From Rhyacichthys aspro (lineage: Eukaryota; Chordata; Actinopteri; Gobiiformes; Rhyacichthyidae), in contig CM072155.1 in assembly GCA_036850595.1 (NCBI GenBank), positions 6,265,475-6,329,474 on the forward strand: a stretch of 64,000 nt of DNA, read 5' to 3'. Made by a program: the position numbers and the translations under genes. Below are positions 20,575 to 33,554 of the stretch, in pieces. Within the stretch, counting starts at the first letter, position 1. Each line of letters opens with the position of its first letter. The notes under the pieces are model-generated. The model was given only the letters and a program-made list of their open reading frames with translations, was not told the DNA's origin and ran no database searches.

Positions 20575-22210
20575 ATGGCAGAGGCAGGGGCCCACCTGAC
20601 CAGCACTGTGGCCCATGAGCAGCCGTCCATCTTTGAGGTCCTGGCTCAGGAGTCTCTGATCGAGGCAGTGAGGCCCGCTCTGAGGCACGCAGTCAAGGTA
20701 AGCATCAGCCTAATTTGGTTGGATTACAGATATTCTTTAGGATTACCTTGAATAGTATGTTATTTGGACATCATTATAATTATTAACACTAGAAATTAGT
20801 TTGTCAGATTTGTTGTGTGTGGAGCGGTATCACCAAAGCATAGCTCAGTTTTTCACTTCTCTGTCCACCATTGTTGTCTCCAGGTCCTGGCTGAGTCCAA
20901 CCCGTCTCGCTATGGCTTCCTGTGGAGGCGCTTTGATGAGCTCTACCTGCTGCTGGATGTGCTCCTCCAGAACCACTTTCTGTCCCACTGCAGCGCATCC
21001 TTCTCTGAAAACTTCTACGGTCTGAAGAGGGTCTCGGGGGGTCGCGGTGGTCAGTTGGGTCTGAACAGGAAGTCCCACTGGCGCTCTCTCCTCCTGCTGT
21101 GCCTGGTGCCGTATCTGCGGGCCAAACTGGAGGCCACACTGGCGCAGCAGCGGGACGAGGAGGACTTCTCCATCCGGTTGGGACAGAGTAAGATCCAGCG
21201 GATGTACCGGGCGGCTGTGGCTGCATATCCCTACATCAGCTCAGCCTGGCAGGCTCTGGTCTTCTGCCAGCAGCTGCTCTTTGTGTTCGGTGTAGCCAAG
21301 ACTCACAGCCCGCTGCTGTGGCTCGCCAGGGTCAGACTGGCCCGACTCAACGCTCAAGACATTAGAGACATGGAGCTGAGGGGGAAGACCAGCAGCCGGC
21401 CTGCAGGAGGGAGGTAATGTGGAATGGCTTTTAATACATTACTTCACACATCTACAGGGACATATGGTTTATTGTCCTGCCAGATTCACTTTTACTGACG
21501 GTGAAACTGGTTTTGTGGTAATAAATTTAATCAACTAGTTAAACAGAATTGCTTTCATAAAGAAAATATAAGACCCCAAAACACATCTGTTGGCTTGATA
21601 CAGTAGTAGCAAGTAGGAGTTAAGTGACAAAAAGTTATTGTTTTTACATTTTTGAAAATCATAACTTTATATTTATTATTAATCAAAATATGAACCACAG
21701 AGATACAGGAACTTATGAGGGATTTCAAGTATGGTTGGAATATTGAGCCTGTGAATGTTTTAAGAGAGTGTCAGATGGTAAAGCCTGACTCGTGTGTCCA
21801 CAGCCTGGTCCACAGAGCGTGGCACCTGATGTCCCAGGCCACGAGGGGCCTCGCTGTGTCCCTGTCCACATCACTGTCCCTGGGCGTCTTCTTCCTGCAG
21901 TTCCTGGAGTGGTGGTACTCTTCAGACAACCAGGACACAGTGAAGACCCTCACCTCTCTGCCCACACCTCCACCCCCTCCACCTGCAGCAGGACTCAGCC
22001 AATCACAGCGCAGACTCCACAGAGTTTGACCTAAAGACATGTCCTCTGTGTCGCAGGCTGCGTACGAACTCCACTGTGCTGTCCACCTCAGGCTTTGTGT
22101 TCTGTTACCGCTGCGTGTACACGTATGTGAAGGCCAACCACCGCTGCCCTGTGACGGGTTACCCCAGTGAACTGCAGCACCTCATCAAGATCTACTCTCC
22201 AGAGAGCTAA
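20575..22210 (+). pseudogene. pex12: Peroxin-12, copy 1 with frameshift in last exon
   Basis: Coding exons 20575-20697, 20884-21413 and 21804-22210. A non-coding exon ending at 20100 probably precedes them, with an acceptor at about 20,560. Start region MAEAGAHLT and the motifs QPSIFEVLAQ, ASFSENFYGLKR and GVFFLQFLEWWYSS identify PEX12, a peroxisomal-membrane RING E3 subunit acting with PEX2 and PEX10 to ubiquitinate the import receptor PEX5. In this copy the C run at 21973-21977 has five Cs against seven in copy 2, so the frame shifts after PTPPPP and stops at 22,027-22,029. The RING segment (CPLC...CYRC...CPVTGY) follows out of frame. Because copy 2 is intact and PEX12 is essential for peroxisomes, a consensus error in the homopolymer is likelier than a true null allele. 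Confidence 0.85.
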
Positions 22211-22368
22211 TGGGACTAGTGTCAAGTAGAAAACAGTGCAGACTTTAGCAACTCTTGTACACCGTACAAGGCTTTTTTTTAAATTTCAGAAATATTTTGT
22301 ATTTTTGCAGCAAAATTATGTTTTAATAATATGTATTATTGACAAATTTACTAGTATAAATAAAAATA

Positions 22369-22374
22369 TGTCAT
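22369..22374 (+). terminator. pex12: pex12 polyadenylation signal
   Basis: AATAAA about 160 bases after the pex12 stop position, in an AT-rich 3'UTR. Copy 2 equivalent at 44,020-44,025. Confidence 0.6.
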
Positions 22375-23200
22375 ATTTCACATATAGTTGTGGCATTTCT
22401 TTGAATAGATTTTTTTTGTTAATTGCTATGACATGTAACAAATCAGTTATAGAATCTTCCCATCCACATATTTTGTGTGCAATTTACTTCAGTCTATACA
22501 ATATTTTAGTACAGACAGAATTAAGGCGTGTTTCTAAGTCACTCAAGCCACCAAAGACCAGTCCATACAGTTCATAAACATAAACTTGATTTGTGATAAA
22601 TGCATGTTGGTCTATACCTCACATTAACCCTGCTCTAGACCAAGCTAAACTTACTTCAAAAGTTTCAATAGTGATGTGCTTGAGTAGTGTTGCCTGCTCC
22701 ATGGAACAGAAGCTCATCGGGTTAGTTCGATCCATGAAATAAATCACCAGAGTCCAAGTCTAAGTAATCATCAAAAGTACAAAGTACAAGCTCTCGCCAC
22801 CTGTGACCTAGAAAGGATAAGTGTTGCAAAATGATTTAATCAATAATTTAAGAGAATTTAATTACATATATTACAATTTAGTTTTGACACATGAAAAAAT
22901 AAAATAAAATTGAACAACTAAACTAAGCCTCAAAATGTCCCTCTGAACTTTTTTAGTTGTTTTAAAATGTCCTGTGAGTAAGTGCTTTTGCAAATTTTTC
23001 CAGAATACCTGGATCTTACCTGGAACAGGCAGTTATTTACAATTTACCGCATGTTATAAGAGTTTAATTTATTGTTATAACAGTTCAAAATGAAGAAAAA
23101 CACGAATGTTAACTGTGTTGAAACTGTCCAAGATATGTTGTTTTTTAATGAATCAATTATGAAAGACAGAAGAAATTGTAACAGCTTATCAGTGAATTGC

Positions 23201-23206
23201 TTTATT
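23201..23206 (-). terminator. hdac5: Minus-strand polyadenylation signal, probable hdac5 3' end
   Basis: Minus-strand AATAAA in the context CTCAATAAAGC. It is the last clear signal before the convergent pex12 3' end. If used by hdac5, the 3'UTR is about 6 kb long. Copy 2 equivalent at 44,862-44,867. Confidence 0.4.
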
Positions 23207-26200
23207 GAGTTTTCAGACAAATTTAACAACAGGCCCACTTAAAAAAACAAAACAAAAAAAACAAACAAAGAAACGGATATTCAGGATCAACGTCACAACA
23301 ATACAGCGAGAGTAATAAAAAGGGTTTCTTAAAATGTCCACGAACCCCTGAAATGAATTTGAGTGAAGAATCACCTTCCCTTTAAGCTCCTGACTGTAGC
23401 TGAATCAACACAATCCAACAACAGAAAGCCGAGACAAGAAAACGGGCTGAAACTTCCAAAAGGGACAAGTATCGTTGTCAATAATAGTCACAGTAATAGA
23501 TTGCTCCAATAGCGTGTATTGCACATGTGTACACATATATGCACTTATATACATGTGAGTCAGCGAGAACTAGACACATGTCGTATTGTTGCAACAGGAA
23601 AGCATCGGGATAAAAACGACAGCACGGACAGAGCATAGTCAGGAATGTGCTTGTGATCATCTCCAAAAACAAAAACACCGCTCGAGTTTTCAGTCACAAA
23701 CCAGACGACAGAGAACTCCTCAGAAGGAGGTAAAAGAAGGGGGCGAAGGTGACAGTCACACCGATACCAGACCTCCTCCTGAGTCCCGTCCGAAAAAAAT
23801 ACCCCGTGAGACTCCTGGAAACCCCCCGCCTCAGAGCTGGACACCATATTTACACCACAGTATCAAACATATCAAGAAATATACAGTATTCGCTCGTGTA
23901 GCAAAAGAGTCCAAATGTGTGAAAAGTGTGCGTTTCGCTGAAGTGTGTGGCTCGTAGAAGACGTCTCTGAACTGGGGAGCACACAAAACACCATCGCTCT
24001 GACAAGTACGTTCAACTACACTAGTCTGCAGTGTATGTTTATGAGAAGGAATCCATCCATAAAAATATGATTTTCCAATTAAAGTATAAGTAATTGTTTT
24101 TATATATTTATCACTTTCTCAAAATCTCAAATTAGTAAAGTTTCCACTCAGTTTTTCTACATAATGACTTAGTGATTCTGTCTGTCAGTGTCTCTGAGTG
24201 ACAGTCATGTAAAAGTAAAAAATAAATAAGTAAAATTTAAAGTCAAAATCTTGACTCAAGACTTCTCTGACTTCTTAAGGAAATAAAAAAAATAAATAAA
24301 TAAAAATGAATTGAACTGGATTTTTAACCAAAAAGCGCATGTGTTTTGATTCACAAAGTCATTATTTAAAAACAAAAGCAGAATTTTGAGTTAACATTCT
24401 TTTAGTAATGCTTTTGAATAACTCACACTATTAGTTGAGTATTTGTAACAACTTAATCAATTCTTCATTCATCATTTACGAAGCATTAATCCAACATTAA
24501 TAATTACAGTTACATTAAAACATTGTTATTAATGTTTTAGTCTTAACAATAAACCCATGTATAATTATACATATATTTTAATGTCTCTAAATAGTTAATT
24601 AATTGTTAATTACACATCTATTAATGCTTAGCTGTTTTATTGTGTGAGTTATTAAGTGTTACCTTATTTATTTTAAAATTTTGAGATACTTCTTTAACAT
24701 AACTATTATTTTAAGAAAGATCATTTCAAACTTCTAGGTCAAGTCTTTGGTTGCTCTTATTTTGAAGTCAGTGGTTGTCATTTTGACAGTGATCCTCAAT
24801 ATTTGGACATATTTTTATTGTATTTTTAGCGCAAACAAATATCTGATTTTAGTACTTGTGGGGACTTTATTAAGGCACTACCACTTTACAATTATGTAGT
24901 AAACCATTTGTAAGTCAATAATAAGGTCTTATAACACATTAAAAAAGGGAAATGGTGATGATCTCTTGCCAAATGTTGAACCCACAGAAATCCGAGTAAC
25001 TTTTAAGAAATTAGGCTCAACAACATACATACTGTTTACCACTTAATTACCCATTTAAAACCATTTACAAAATCTGTTATAATCAGCCTCTCAAAGTGGT
25101 AACATTAAGGCTTTTAACTGTCAATTCATACCATCAACTGAGTCTGCAAACCTCACCAAATTTTCCTCTAAAATCAGTCCACTCCCCAGTTCAAAGCTTC
25201 TACTGACCACAAATGGGACAAAATGGCCTTAGGTTTTACATTAGTACAAAAAGACTACACTGAACTTTCTGGAAACGCCGGCTTCAAGAATTCACTGCTT
25301 ATTTTTTCCATCTATTCCACCTGAAAGACAGCACATGCACACAGTTCCATCTGCCTTTCTCAGTTTTGAGGTCACGGGTACCGTTGCTGTGTTGCTCTGA
25401 ACAGACGAGGCCCAGAGGGAGCGGCGTTAGCGTCGGCACAAAATGAGTTTGTGAGGTTGCATCCGGCAAAATGAGCTTACTGACGTCAAAGTGTTTGGGA
25501 TGACAAATGTAGGTAATAGAGTGTAGTCCTGCGGAGTAGCGGGTAACCGGATGTTAAGAGGCGAAAGCAATTTGTGAAACTCAACGGAAAGAAAGAGAAT
25601 TGAGTTTCTATAATGAAGTCTATTCGTGTTTGCAGCCTTGAATGAACCAATTTGCGGCTTTTCTTAGCTCGTATGTCACCGCGTCCTCAAAATAAGCAGC
25701 CGTTGTTTGTCAGTGTGACTTCTCAGAACAGTCTTTGTCAGCCTTAAAGCTCTCGAAGATATGCACCAAATTAAATTCAAACTGTTTTATTCAAATCATT
25801 TTCTCATAAAAAGTCTCTCCCGTGGACGGATTTTGGTGAGTTTTTTCTAGAGCCCTGTCCAGGAATGTCAATATTTGTTACAGCAAGATTGATGATGAAA
25901 TATTAGCTTGCCTCACATTGTGAAAACATGAGAGGTCAGTATGGCTGCAGTTCCCGCCAGAGCATCAGGTTAACTACCTGAAAACGTGTGTGTGCTGTCA
26001 GCGAATGGGTAGAGAACATTAGCATAGTGGCTCAAAGTTTAGCTGCTATGTTTACATGAGTATTTAGGCCTCACCGGCTAAATGCTACATGCTAAAAGTC
26101 ACTTGATGTTTAGGACTAGGCCCAATAACCCCACACCACATGGAGGATAAAGAGTTCTAGATTGTTTTAGGACCTGTGCTTCCTCATCAAAGACTGTTAA

Positions 26201-29200
26201 ACTGAGATCGAAATTAGCATACGCATCGCTAACGCCGCTAAAACTCATGTGGTCATTGTTGACATTGTTCAAATGCATATTAAGTGTAATAGGTACACAT
26301 ATGGCTTGAGGGCTGTGCAAAAAATGTGCAAAAATTACATGATGGCTATAGTTTTGTAGCGTTCTTGCGCCATCTTTTCATGGGAAACAACGCAACAGCC
26401 AACATACTTGAAGTTGTAAACACAAGACAACGTTTCTAGTGATTCTTTTGGGTAAAATGTAGTGTAAAACCGTTTAGTTGTCTGTTACATTGAACACAAT
26501 TACAGTTAAGGCTATATTTGGATTTTAAAGTGTTAGTTTTTTTAAATCTGCAGTTGACCTGATCCTCTGGTGGGACTTTATCGCAGCGTTCTGAACATAA
26601 CAGACCCTAATGTGATCTGATAAAGCCCATTAAACCTCACTGTAAGTGTTTCTTTACCTTTACTGACTCAGACTGAGCCTTTAATGAATTCTTGCTGTAA
26701 CATTTCCAAGCGCAGTTGCGTGGCACGTGGACAGGAAGTGGGCCGAGGACAGCGATGTGTGTCGGGGCTAACGAACATGATACGAGTCTGGGTCAGACAC
26801 ACAACACACTCCAGTTACAGTGGATCCGACCTGGACCACCACCAAACGTCATCACCGGACCGGGCTATTCCCCTGTCGTGACCTTTGACATTAAAAATAT
26901 AGTCCAATATTGAGTAAAAGGGTTCTGTGATTGTTAACAGTTTATATTCATTAGCACACTTCCAGTTTGGAGCAGACAGGAGAAAACAAACCACCCAAAA
27001 TAAACAGGATTATTTGGGAAATGGACTGACTGATTGTTATATGTGTGCTGTCAGTGGGTGGGTAGAGTACAACGTTATTTAGTCACTGGATGCTTGTAGA
27101 AAGTATCTCTCTTATCTAATCTCTTTAATGTGGTTGTCTAAACACAAATATAGTTATATACTGTCAAAATATCCTCTCATTTAAATAGATGTTTAAAATA
27201 GTTTCATGTGATCAATTTTGGGTGTTAAAAAGACATTTTCTTAATTGTCCCATTACAGCAGTACCTAGTTTTGTCCCTTTGTCGTTGCTCCTGTCTGCTT
27301 CTCCAAACCGGGAGTACACCTACAACTCTACTGTAGGTAAAGTGTTAATTACACACAAGCTGCTCCCAGAACCCTGTTTACAAAATACTGAACTATCCCT
27401 TTAAAAGCCACTTGTATGTAGTTGCTGGTGTTGGCCAGTGGAGGGCAGTGTGCCTTCTTGGTCCTGCCAAAGGAACTGGACAACTGCTCAACTCCATCAA
27501 CAACCCCCAGCTGTTCTCAACATCTGTAAACAAACAAAGAAACAAACAAACAGGTGGCCGTCTGATGCCCTCAGACTGTGTGCTTACTCCCTGTTAAACA
27601 GCCAAGCCTTTAAACAACACATCTGCAAATAGAATATATTCAGAAATCCAATCTGATTGGATAAAACACTGTTTACACATATTTATAGATATTCAGAATA
27701 GCATGTTTTCCTTTTTATACAAAAAGAGAAAGTAGTGTTTTCATGATGACGTATGTACAGATATAGAAAAGTGACCACACTATTGTCTCGTGTGACGTGG
27801 GCAACGGGACAGGACGCAGTATTTACACCAAATGGGAATATTACAAGAAAAAGGAGGGATGTAGTGCTTCTGCTGCCACAGTCCTCTACAAAGAAGAGGG
27901 CAGGGCCATGGTCACATGACACTAACCCAGAGGAGAGACAGGACAGAGAGAGTGAGTGACACAACCACTGCCTGGATCCTGAGACACCCTCACCACGAGA
28001 GACGCCACAAAACGCTCCAGGAATATTAGCCTCTTATTACTGAGCAGGGTTAGGTTTATGTTTCCCAATCAATTATTATTACAAGTTATTATACTAGTAA
28101 ATAGGACTTATTTTCATGTAATGTGCCTGTAGTGTATTCTCATTTGAGCTGAATTAAAGGTGCATTGCGTAGAATGTTGTAGTATATAGTTTAACATTAG
28201 TTCAACAATAAAAAAGAAAAAAAAAAACCCTTTCAAAGTGGTCTGTGTTGGAAAATTCCACTTAATAAACAGTGAAACTTATTGCAACTGAACTAAATGA
28301 GACTAAAATAAGATCCTACGTGGATACTTCGAGGCTAGATGCCAATTTGTTTTAACTGTTTTTTTAACATTTAGAACAATATTGTTAAATAAACAGTCCT
28401 AAATATTTAGGGTTACCTTTAATAAGGTATAATGTCTTTGTCTGGTCTTCTTTTTCTATATTATAATTTTATACAATTATATTTACAACACCAAACTGGA
28501 AACAATGAAGTGTAACACATGCGACGGATAACGCGTTTATGAAACTTTCTTGCCGAGTTATGATTATTTGCATATGATTATGTTTCACAAAAAAACAACC
28601 CTGCTGTTAATATTCAATGGAGATTTTAAATGGAGTTCCCTGGTGAGGTATGATGGCTTCACAACTGTATCTTCACTCAATTATAATGAACGATAGATTA
28701 AACACAAACATTATATTAATGTCACTCTCCTGGTTCTCTCTGTGTCTCTCTCGTGGTCATTAATGAAGAGAGAAGAACAAATTAAGGCATCAACATGAAG
28801 AAAAGATGACCGACAGTGAGCGTGTGCATCAGTTCAGGCCGAAATGGGCTGATTGATTTCTGCTGAGGTGCTCCGGCGGTGGTTTTATGTGGTTTTAAAA
28901 TTCAAAGGTTTATTTCTGTGAACAAAAAAAGGCACCTAGTTCCTCGTCCTCCTCTGATCACATCATTATGTTTTTCCTTGCTCTGCCCACACGTTTCACT
29001 CAGACAGGCCACAGGACAAGTCGTCCACGCGCTGCCTGATCCAATCGCATGTCCTCCATAAAGACACGAGACAAAAGGGCACAGAGTCAAAGCATGGACC
29101 ATCCCTCCTCTGGTTTACCACGGAGTTGCTAACAAGTCGTCTGCTCCTCCTCGAACCAGTACAAATATGAGGTCTGGGTGAGTTCCTGCGAACGGCGTCA

Positions 29201-29345
29201 CAGGCCCCGCCTTCTCCCACCTCAGCCAATAAAAGTCCTCCTGCATGTGCAGCGACACACACTTAATGGAGGGAGAGGAAAGGAAGAGGAGGTGCCACAA
29301 GGAGGTGAACGTGGAGTTTGCATGTGCTTCTCGTTTGGGTTCCTC
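23207..29345 (-). other. hdac5: Probable hdac5 3'UTR (copy 1)
   Basis: No coding exon is recognised between the minus-strand poly(A) signal at 23,201 and the hdac5 stop codon at 29,346. Assignment as 3'UTR is inference from position and orientation. Some internal tracts are dispersed repeats (about 25,989-26,400 and 27,044-27,090 share a GTGTGCTGTCAG..GGGTAGAG phrase with 62,459). Open frames at 23,560-23,847 (-) and 26,684-26,913 (+) lack domains. Confidence 0.4.
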
Positions 29346-29385
29346 CTACAATACAGGCTCTTCTTCCATGGGCTCCTCAGTGGAT
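29346..29385 (-). pseudogene. hdac5: Orphan hdac5 terminal exon (copy 1)
   Basis: The last coding exon of hdac5, encoding STEEPMEEEPVL and stop, with its CAG acceptor, identical to 50,998-51,037. No upstream hdac5 exon lies on this side of the N gap, so it is orphaned by the duplicated assembly rather than a gene of its own. Confidence 0.85.
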
Positions 29386-29681
29386 CTGCACACATACATC
29401 AGTGAGGAGATCAGCATTTCAGCTCCAACTGATTAGGTACCCGAATTTTGTACGTATTGTTGTATTAGTCAATGCTATTTTTAATATTGTGGATACATTT
29501 TAAAATAACACTCTGCACATAAATGAAAGTTAAAGTTCCATAGAACCACTTCCATAAGATCTGTTCATAAACTACAGCATGTTCCAGCAGGGCTACCATA
29601 GTGCAATGCTGATGGCTGGTATCAGACGATACTTAAAGCAGAGTGAGACATCATAACAGTTTCCACAAATACTATAATCTA

Positions 29682-29781
29682 NNNNNNNNNNNNNNNNNNN
29701 NNNNNNNNNNNNNNNNNNNNNNNNNNNNNNNNNNNNNNNNNNNNNNNNNNNNNNNNNNNNNNNNNNNNNNNNNNNNNNNNN
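29682..29781. other. Assembly gap of exactly 100 N
   Basis: 100 consecutive N bases, the usual placeholder for a scaffold join of unknown length. It sits precisely between the two copies of the 21.6-kb repeat. Confidence 0.99.
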
Positions 29782-29794
29782 TTGTTCTATGCAG

Positions 29795-29821
29795 GGACTG
29801 CCTGGGAAACAGAAGGACTAG
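29795..29821 (+). pseudogene. TRBC: Orphan TRBC terminal exon (copy 2)
   Basis: The exon encoding GLPGKQKD and stop, after a TATGCAG acceptor, identical to 7994-8020. No Ig or transmembrane exon precedes it on this contig, because the contig starts 13 bases upstream. Confidence 0.85.
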
Positions 29822-30079
29822 CAAACAACTGTGTCCATTTTTTTTGCTTCACTTTTAACCCCAATCAAACTTTGCCATTATAAAAATACACTTTCTCAAT
29901 TAACTATATGAGCTTATTATAAAAAAACTATTATAATACTTTCTAATCTGGTTGTATGAAGCATGCTTAAAATAAAGACAACTTTTTTTTTTATTTGTGA
30001 ATGATTTTGTACTCATTTGAACACAATAACAAGTAGCTTTTGAACTTAACTCTAAAGACCTATACAAAACCATGCCATG

Positions 30080-30237
30080 ACAGGAAGTTACTCTTTTGTA
30101 TGTTTTGCTGTTGTCGCTCAGGAACAAACTGGTGCAAAGCCTGCTCAGTGTCAAAGGAAGTGGTCTGGAGGCTGCAGTATTTGTCTTTTACCACATCCTC
30201 TGACACCTGCATCTCCCTCTGTAACAGACGGCAGCTG
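30080..30237. promoter_or_regulatory. Candidate TRB enhancer, copy 2
   Basis: The same ETS, ETS-RUNX, MYB-like and E-box motifs as 8293-8450, all conserved. Counted as one element if the copies are allelic. Confidence 0.38.
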
Positions 30238-30295
30238 TGACAGAGTCAACGCATGTTTCAGGGCAAATGCTGTTCGCTTACCTTCTTTAAACATA

Positions 30296-30845
30296 CACTA
30301 TACTGCCAAAAGTATTGGGTCACTCCTTTGTAATGAAAAGTCTTTAAATGTCCAGTTCAGACAGGACTCTTTTCTGTTCTAACATGACAGTGCATCTGTG
30401 TACAAGGCAAGCTTTAAAAGAAATGATTGGTGGAAGAAGTTGAGTGGTCTGCAGAAAGACAAGTCCTATTCCCAGCTGCACATCTCTGGTGTCACTTTGA
30501 AATCCTTGCGCCAAAACTCATCAGCAAACACCAATGACTTGTGCATACACCATACGTACAACAGTATTGCACATCCCCTACTTTAGAACAGAAAAGGCAC
30601 TTGCAAAACTGTGGCAGCAAAGATGAAAACATAATTCATGTATTTGAAAATTGTATTTACATTTCTGTTGCCACAGTTTTGGATGTGCTTAAAATGACTT
30701 TACCCATATGCACCAGTCACATGTTAGAGTAGAAAAGGGTCCAATCCAAACTGTTGCTATGACATTAACACACAACTGCCTTGAATATTATTATAAGCTT
30801 AAACGTAAAGAGGTTTTCATTACAAATACTTTTGGCAGTATAGTG
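30296..30845. mobile_element. Tc1/mariner-type element, copy 2
   Basis: Same element as 8509-9068 with the same TA flanks. It lacks about ten bases present in copy 1 (the GTTCAGTCAG stretch) and has several substitutions, consistent with allelic difference. Confidence 0.78.
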
Positions 30846-31311
30846 TATTACTTTACACAGTGAATGCCAATTTAAATGGGATTGGCAGGTTATTTAAGCG
30901 TGCAATGAGTTTGTACGTTACATAGTTGCTTGGACTCTCAAAATTTGCAAAATGTAATGCCGTTGCCGTTGAACTTGTCCAGATTTGGTTTATGCCAAAC
31001 TGCTGGTTCATTCCTTCTTGGTCGTGAAGGCACGCTTCTGTCCCTGAACCTCTTCTGGGATTTTTTGACTGATTCTGGATGGCCTATTCATCATATCATG
31101 TATTTCAAAGATAAAGAGTTAAGATGTCTCCCCCTGCTGGACACTTGCACCTGTTGCGGGCCTGAAATGGGAACGAACAATGCTAAACTTAACACACTGC
31201 AGTCATATAAGCAGGGTTACAGTACTAAAGCTTTTATCCATAACTCCTAAATGTTATGTGACATTATTAGGCACTACCAAAAAAAAAAAAGGGGATTTCT
31301 AAATGTTTATA

Positions 31312-33554
31312 TCAATTGAATCCGTGCAGAAGGAGACAGAAGAGCAGCAGTGAAACAGTGACATGTGGTGAAGCTGCGTATCTATCCACAGAGCTATACA
31401 CATTCATGGTTGTGTCCAGTCTGGGCAGAGGACAGGAATTATAATTGACTCCGATGGTCGACATGCCTTCAGTGGCCAGCAGCACTCCAGAGAAGGTGAT
31501 GGTTCTGGAGACAGTGCTAGCCCACGCACAACTGTCTGGGCGCTGCTTGATCCAGACCCGGTCGCCCTGTTTCAGAGTGTCCACGAAGTAACACGTGTTC
31601 AGGGTCGTGTCTCCACCAGTCACCTGAAAACACCCAGCAGGCAAGAAGTTATTTTTCATGTGCCATCATTACCGCTGTCCCCTAAGCTCTTAATACTACA
31701 ATCTAGAGAAGATGGAGGAGACATGAGCGAGGATACACCGGAGCTTCATAGACAGAAGTTAAACTCACGGCAGAGGAATAAAACCCTGCCCACAGTACTG
31801 TTTACGAACGACAACAGATGTGGAAAGCTGCTGTTTGATGCAATGGTTCATCCTTTGTGAATGTTACAATAACTTAAACAAAAATCCATGAATAAAACGT
31901 TCTAGGCTGCTGGTACTCTGAATCTCTGATGACTACACAATGTAGGACTATTTATTTCTGCTGCAACTTTTCTATAATACACTTTACTATATCACTAAAT
32001 GTTTGGACTCTTAAAAAGCAGAGGGATTCAAAATGTCATTCCGAAGAAGCAGCAAACAAAACTCATATAGATAGATAGGTATGTGTTAAAATAGCACAGA
32101 TCCGTGTAATATCGGCATAGAGGTGGTACTTGGAAAAACAAACATTTTCTGAGTTGTTTGAGAACCACTGATCAAGACAAACCCTCAGGATCAGTGGGAC
32201 AGGCTTTCTGTGAGATTTACACAACTCAATCTCCAGAAAAATCTCAAATTAACTTCACATTTTGTGATCTAGCTCCTCTCTCCTCATTCTTCTCTCCTGT
32301 CTCGTCTCAGGGTCTCTTCTGTGGGCGGGACTGAGATGTGAGGGAAGTGAGGGAATTGAGGATGCAAAATAAATCAAATGAGAGCCACTCGTGAATGCAG
32401 CATAAGCTACGCTAGACTAGAGCTTTTTCTTTTGACTTATTAAGTGAGACACCAAAACAATGGCAAAGAAGTTTAGCCAAAGTAAGGTCTCTTTGCCAGA
32501 CTAAAAATACTTCATGTAATCACAGGCCTTTGTCTTTTTCAGTATGTGTTTACTTGTGTAAATCCCTCTGGAGCTTAGGTAGATTAACCTTAGCCACACA
32601 AAGCCGTATAAGTATAAGTGCACATATCACAATATCCAGATTTGTTAGTGTAACTAAAAGAAGTCCAGATTACTGCCAGATTATTTATTTTATCTTTAAA
32701 TCAAACTAAGGAAATTATCTACATGACTCTTGTGGCATGAAAACATACAGTAACATATTTGTTGTTGTTACCTGTGCGTGGCAGAGACTCTTTGAGACCT
32801 TGTTGACCATAAAGTACCACCCGTTGTTGAAGCCCCCCCGACACAGCTGTGCAGCGAACACAAACTGGTAGATCCCAGCCACTGGTGCTGTGAAGACTCC
32901 GGTGCTGTTGTCGTAGCCTGAGCCCTGGTTCACCAGCACCTGACCGAAGATGATGGGGTTGAATTCAATCTCCCTCAGCTGGCCCTGGAAAGCAGTGTAA
33001 AAGACAACAGCACGCCCTGGGACACAGACACACACCTTTGTCAAAAGACCAGAAATGTTAACAGCTCATTTTCATTTAGTTAACAATTGAGTAGTTGAGC
33101 TTAATATATTGAAATTATGTGTATTCTTTGCCATGTTTTCCCAAAACTCTAACAATGTTGTCATTTCCATAACACACCAATAACTGTTTTTTTTAATCAA
33201 AATATGAATACACTTTGTGTTTTCACATTATAGACTGGAGTATATATATATACACACCCCTTATAACACTATAATTTTCTTTATTTTGATGGAAATGGCA
33301 CTGACCCTAAGGGACAAGTGTTCTTTTTTTTTAAACTACATTTCATCAATGGTATATGGAGGGAGGGTAAAACATACCCTGATTTGCTGCTGCTGCCTGA
33401 ATGGGCACCTTCAAAAAAAAGCAAATAGTATCATGTTCTAACAAAGCTTCAATATGAAAGAGTCTATTTCCAGGTTACTCACAAATTTGACTGGAGACGC
33501 CCCAACCAAAGTAGTGATCAACAGCAGCGTTACTTTAACCTCACATGAACCCAT
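31312..33554 (-). CDS. C1q-domain protein with hydrophobic C-terminal tail (copy 2)
   Basis: Exons 33554-33483, 33408-33378, 33016-32772, 31623-31312; 219 residues with the same domain order as copy 1 (leader, short linker exon, C1q domain, hydrophobic C-terminus). The intron directly upstream of the last exon is about 230 bases shorter than in copy 1, with the junction at about 31,645 in a shared AGAA. Coding exons and splice sites are preserved, so the indel should not change the protein. Probably the other allele of the same gene. Confidence 0.82.

Larger units (their letters stand above)
7981..29681. repeat. 21.7-kb repeat unit, copy 1 (abuts N gap)
   Basis: This block is nearly identical and collinear with 29,782-51,333. 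It starts 13 bases before the TRBC last exon, where the other contig begins, and ends exactly at the N gap. Differences are scattered single bases and small indels, with a few larger ones (about 230 bases absent from copy 2 near 9,881-10,112; extra bases in copy 2 near 31,985 and 32,085). The arrangement is what an unmerged overlap of two allelic contigs produces. A real tandem duplication would look similar apart from the gap. Confidence 0.9.

Noticed and set aside
20804..21226. 140-codon minus-strand frame and its copy at 42,461-42,883
   Set aside because: Antisense shadow of pex12 exon 2, proline/serine-rich with no domain.
23560..23847. 95-codon minus-strand frame and its copy at 45,221-45,508
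   Set aside because: Open in both copies, but they are near-identical DNA so this adds no support; no domain, no splice context, and it lies in the probable hdac5 3'UTR.
29643..29858. Open frame running through the N gap
   Set aside because: The frame is made of unknown bases and joins unrelated sequences; it is an artefact.
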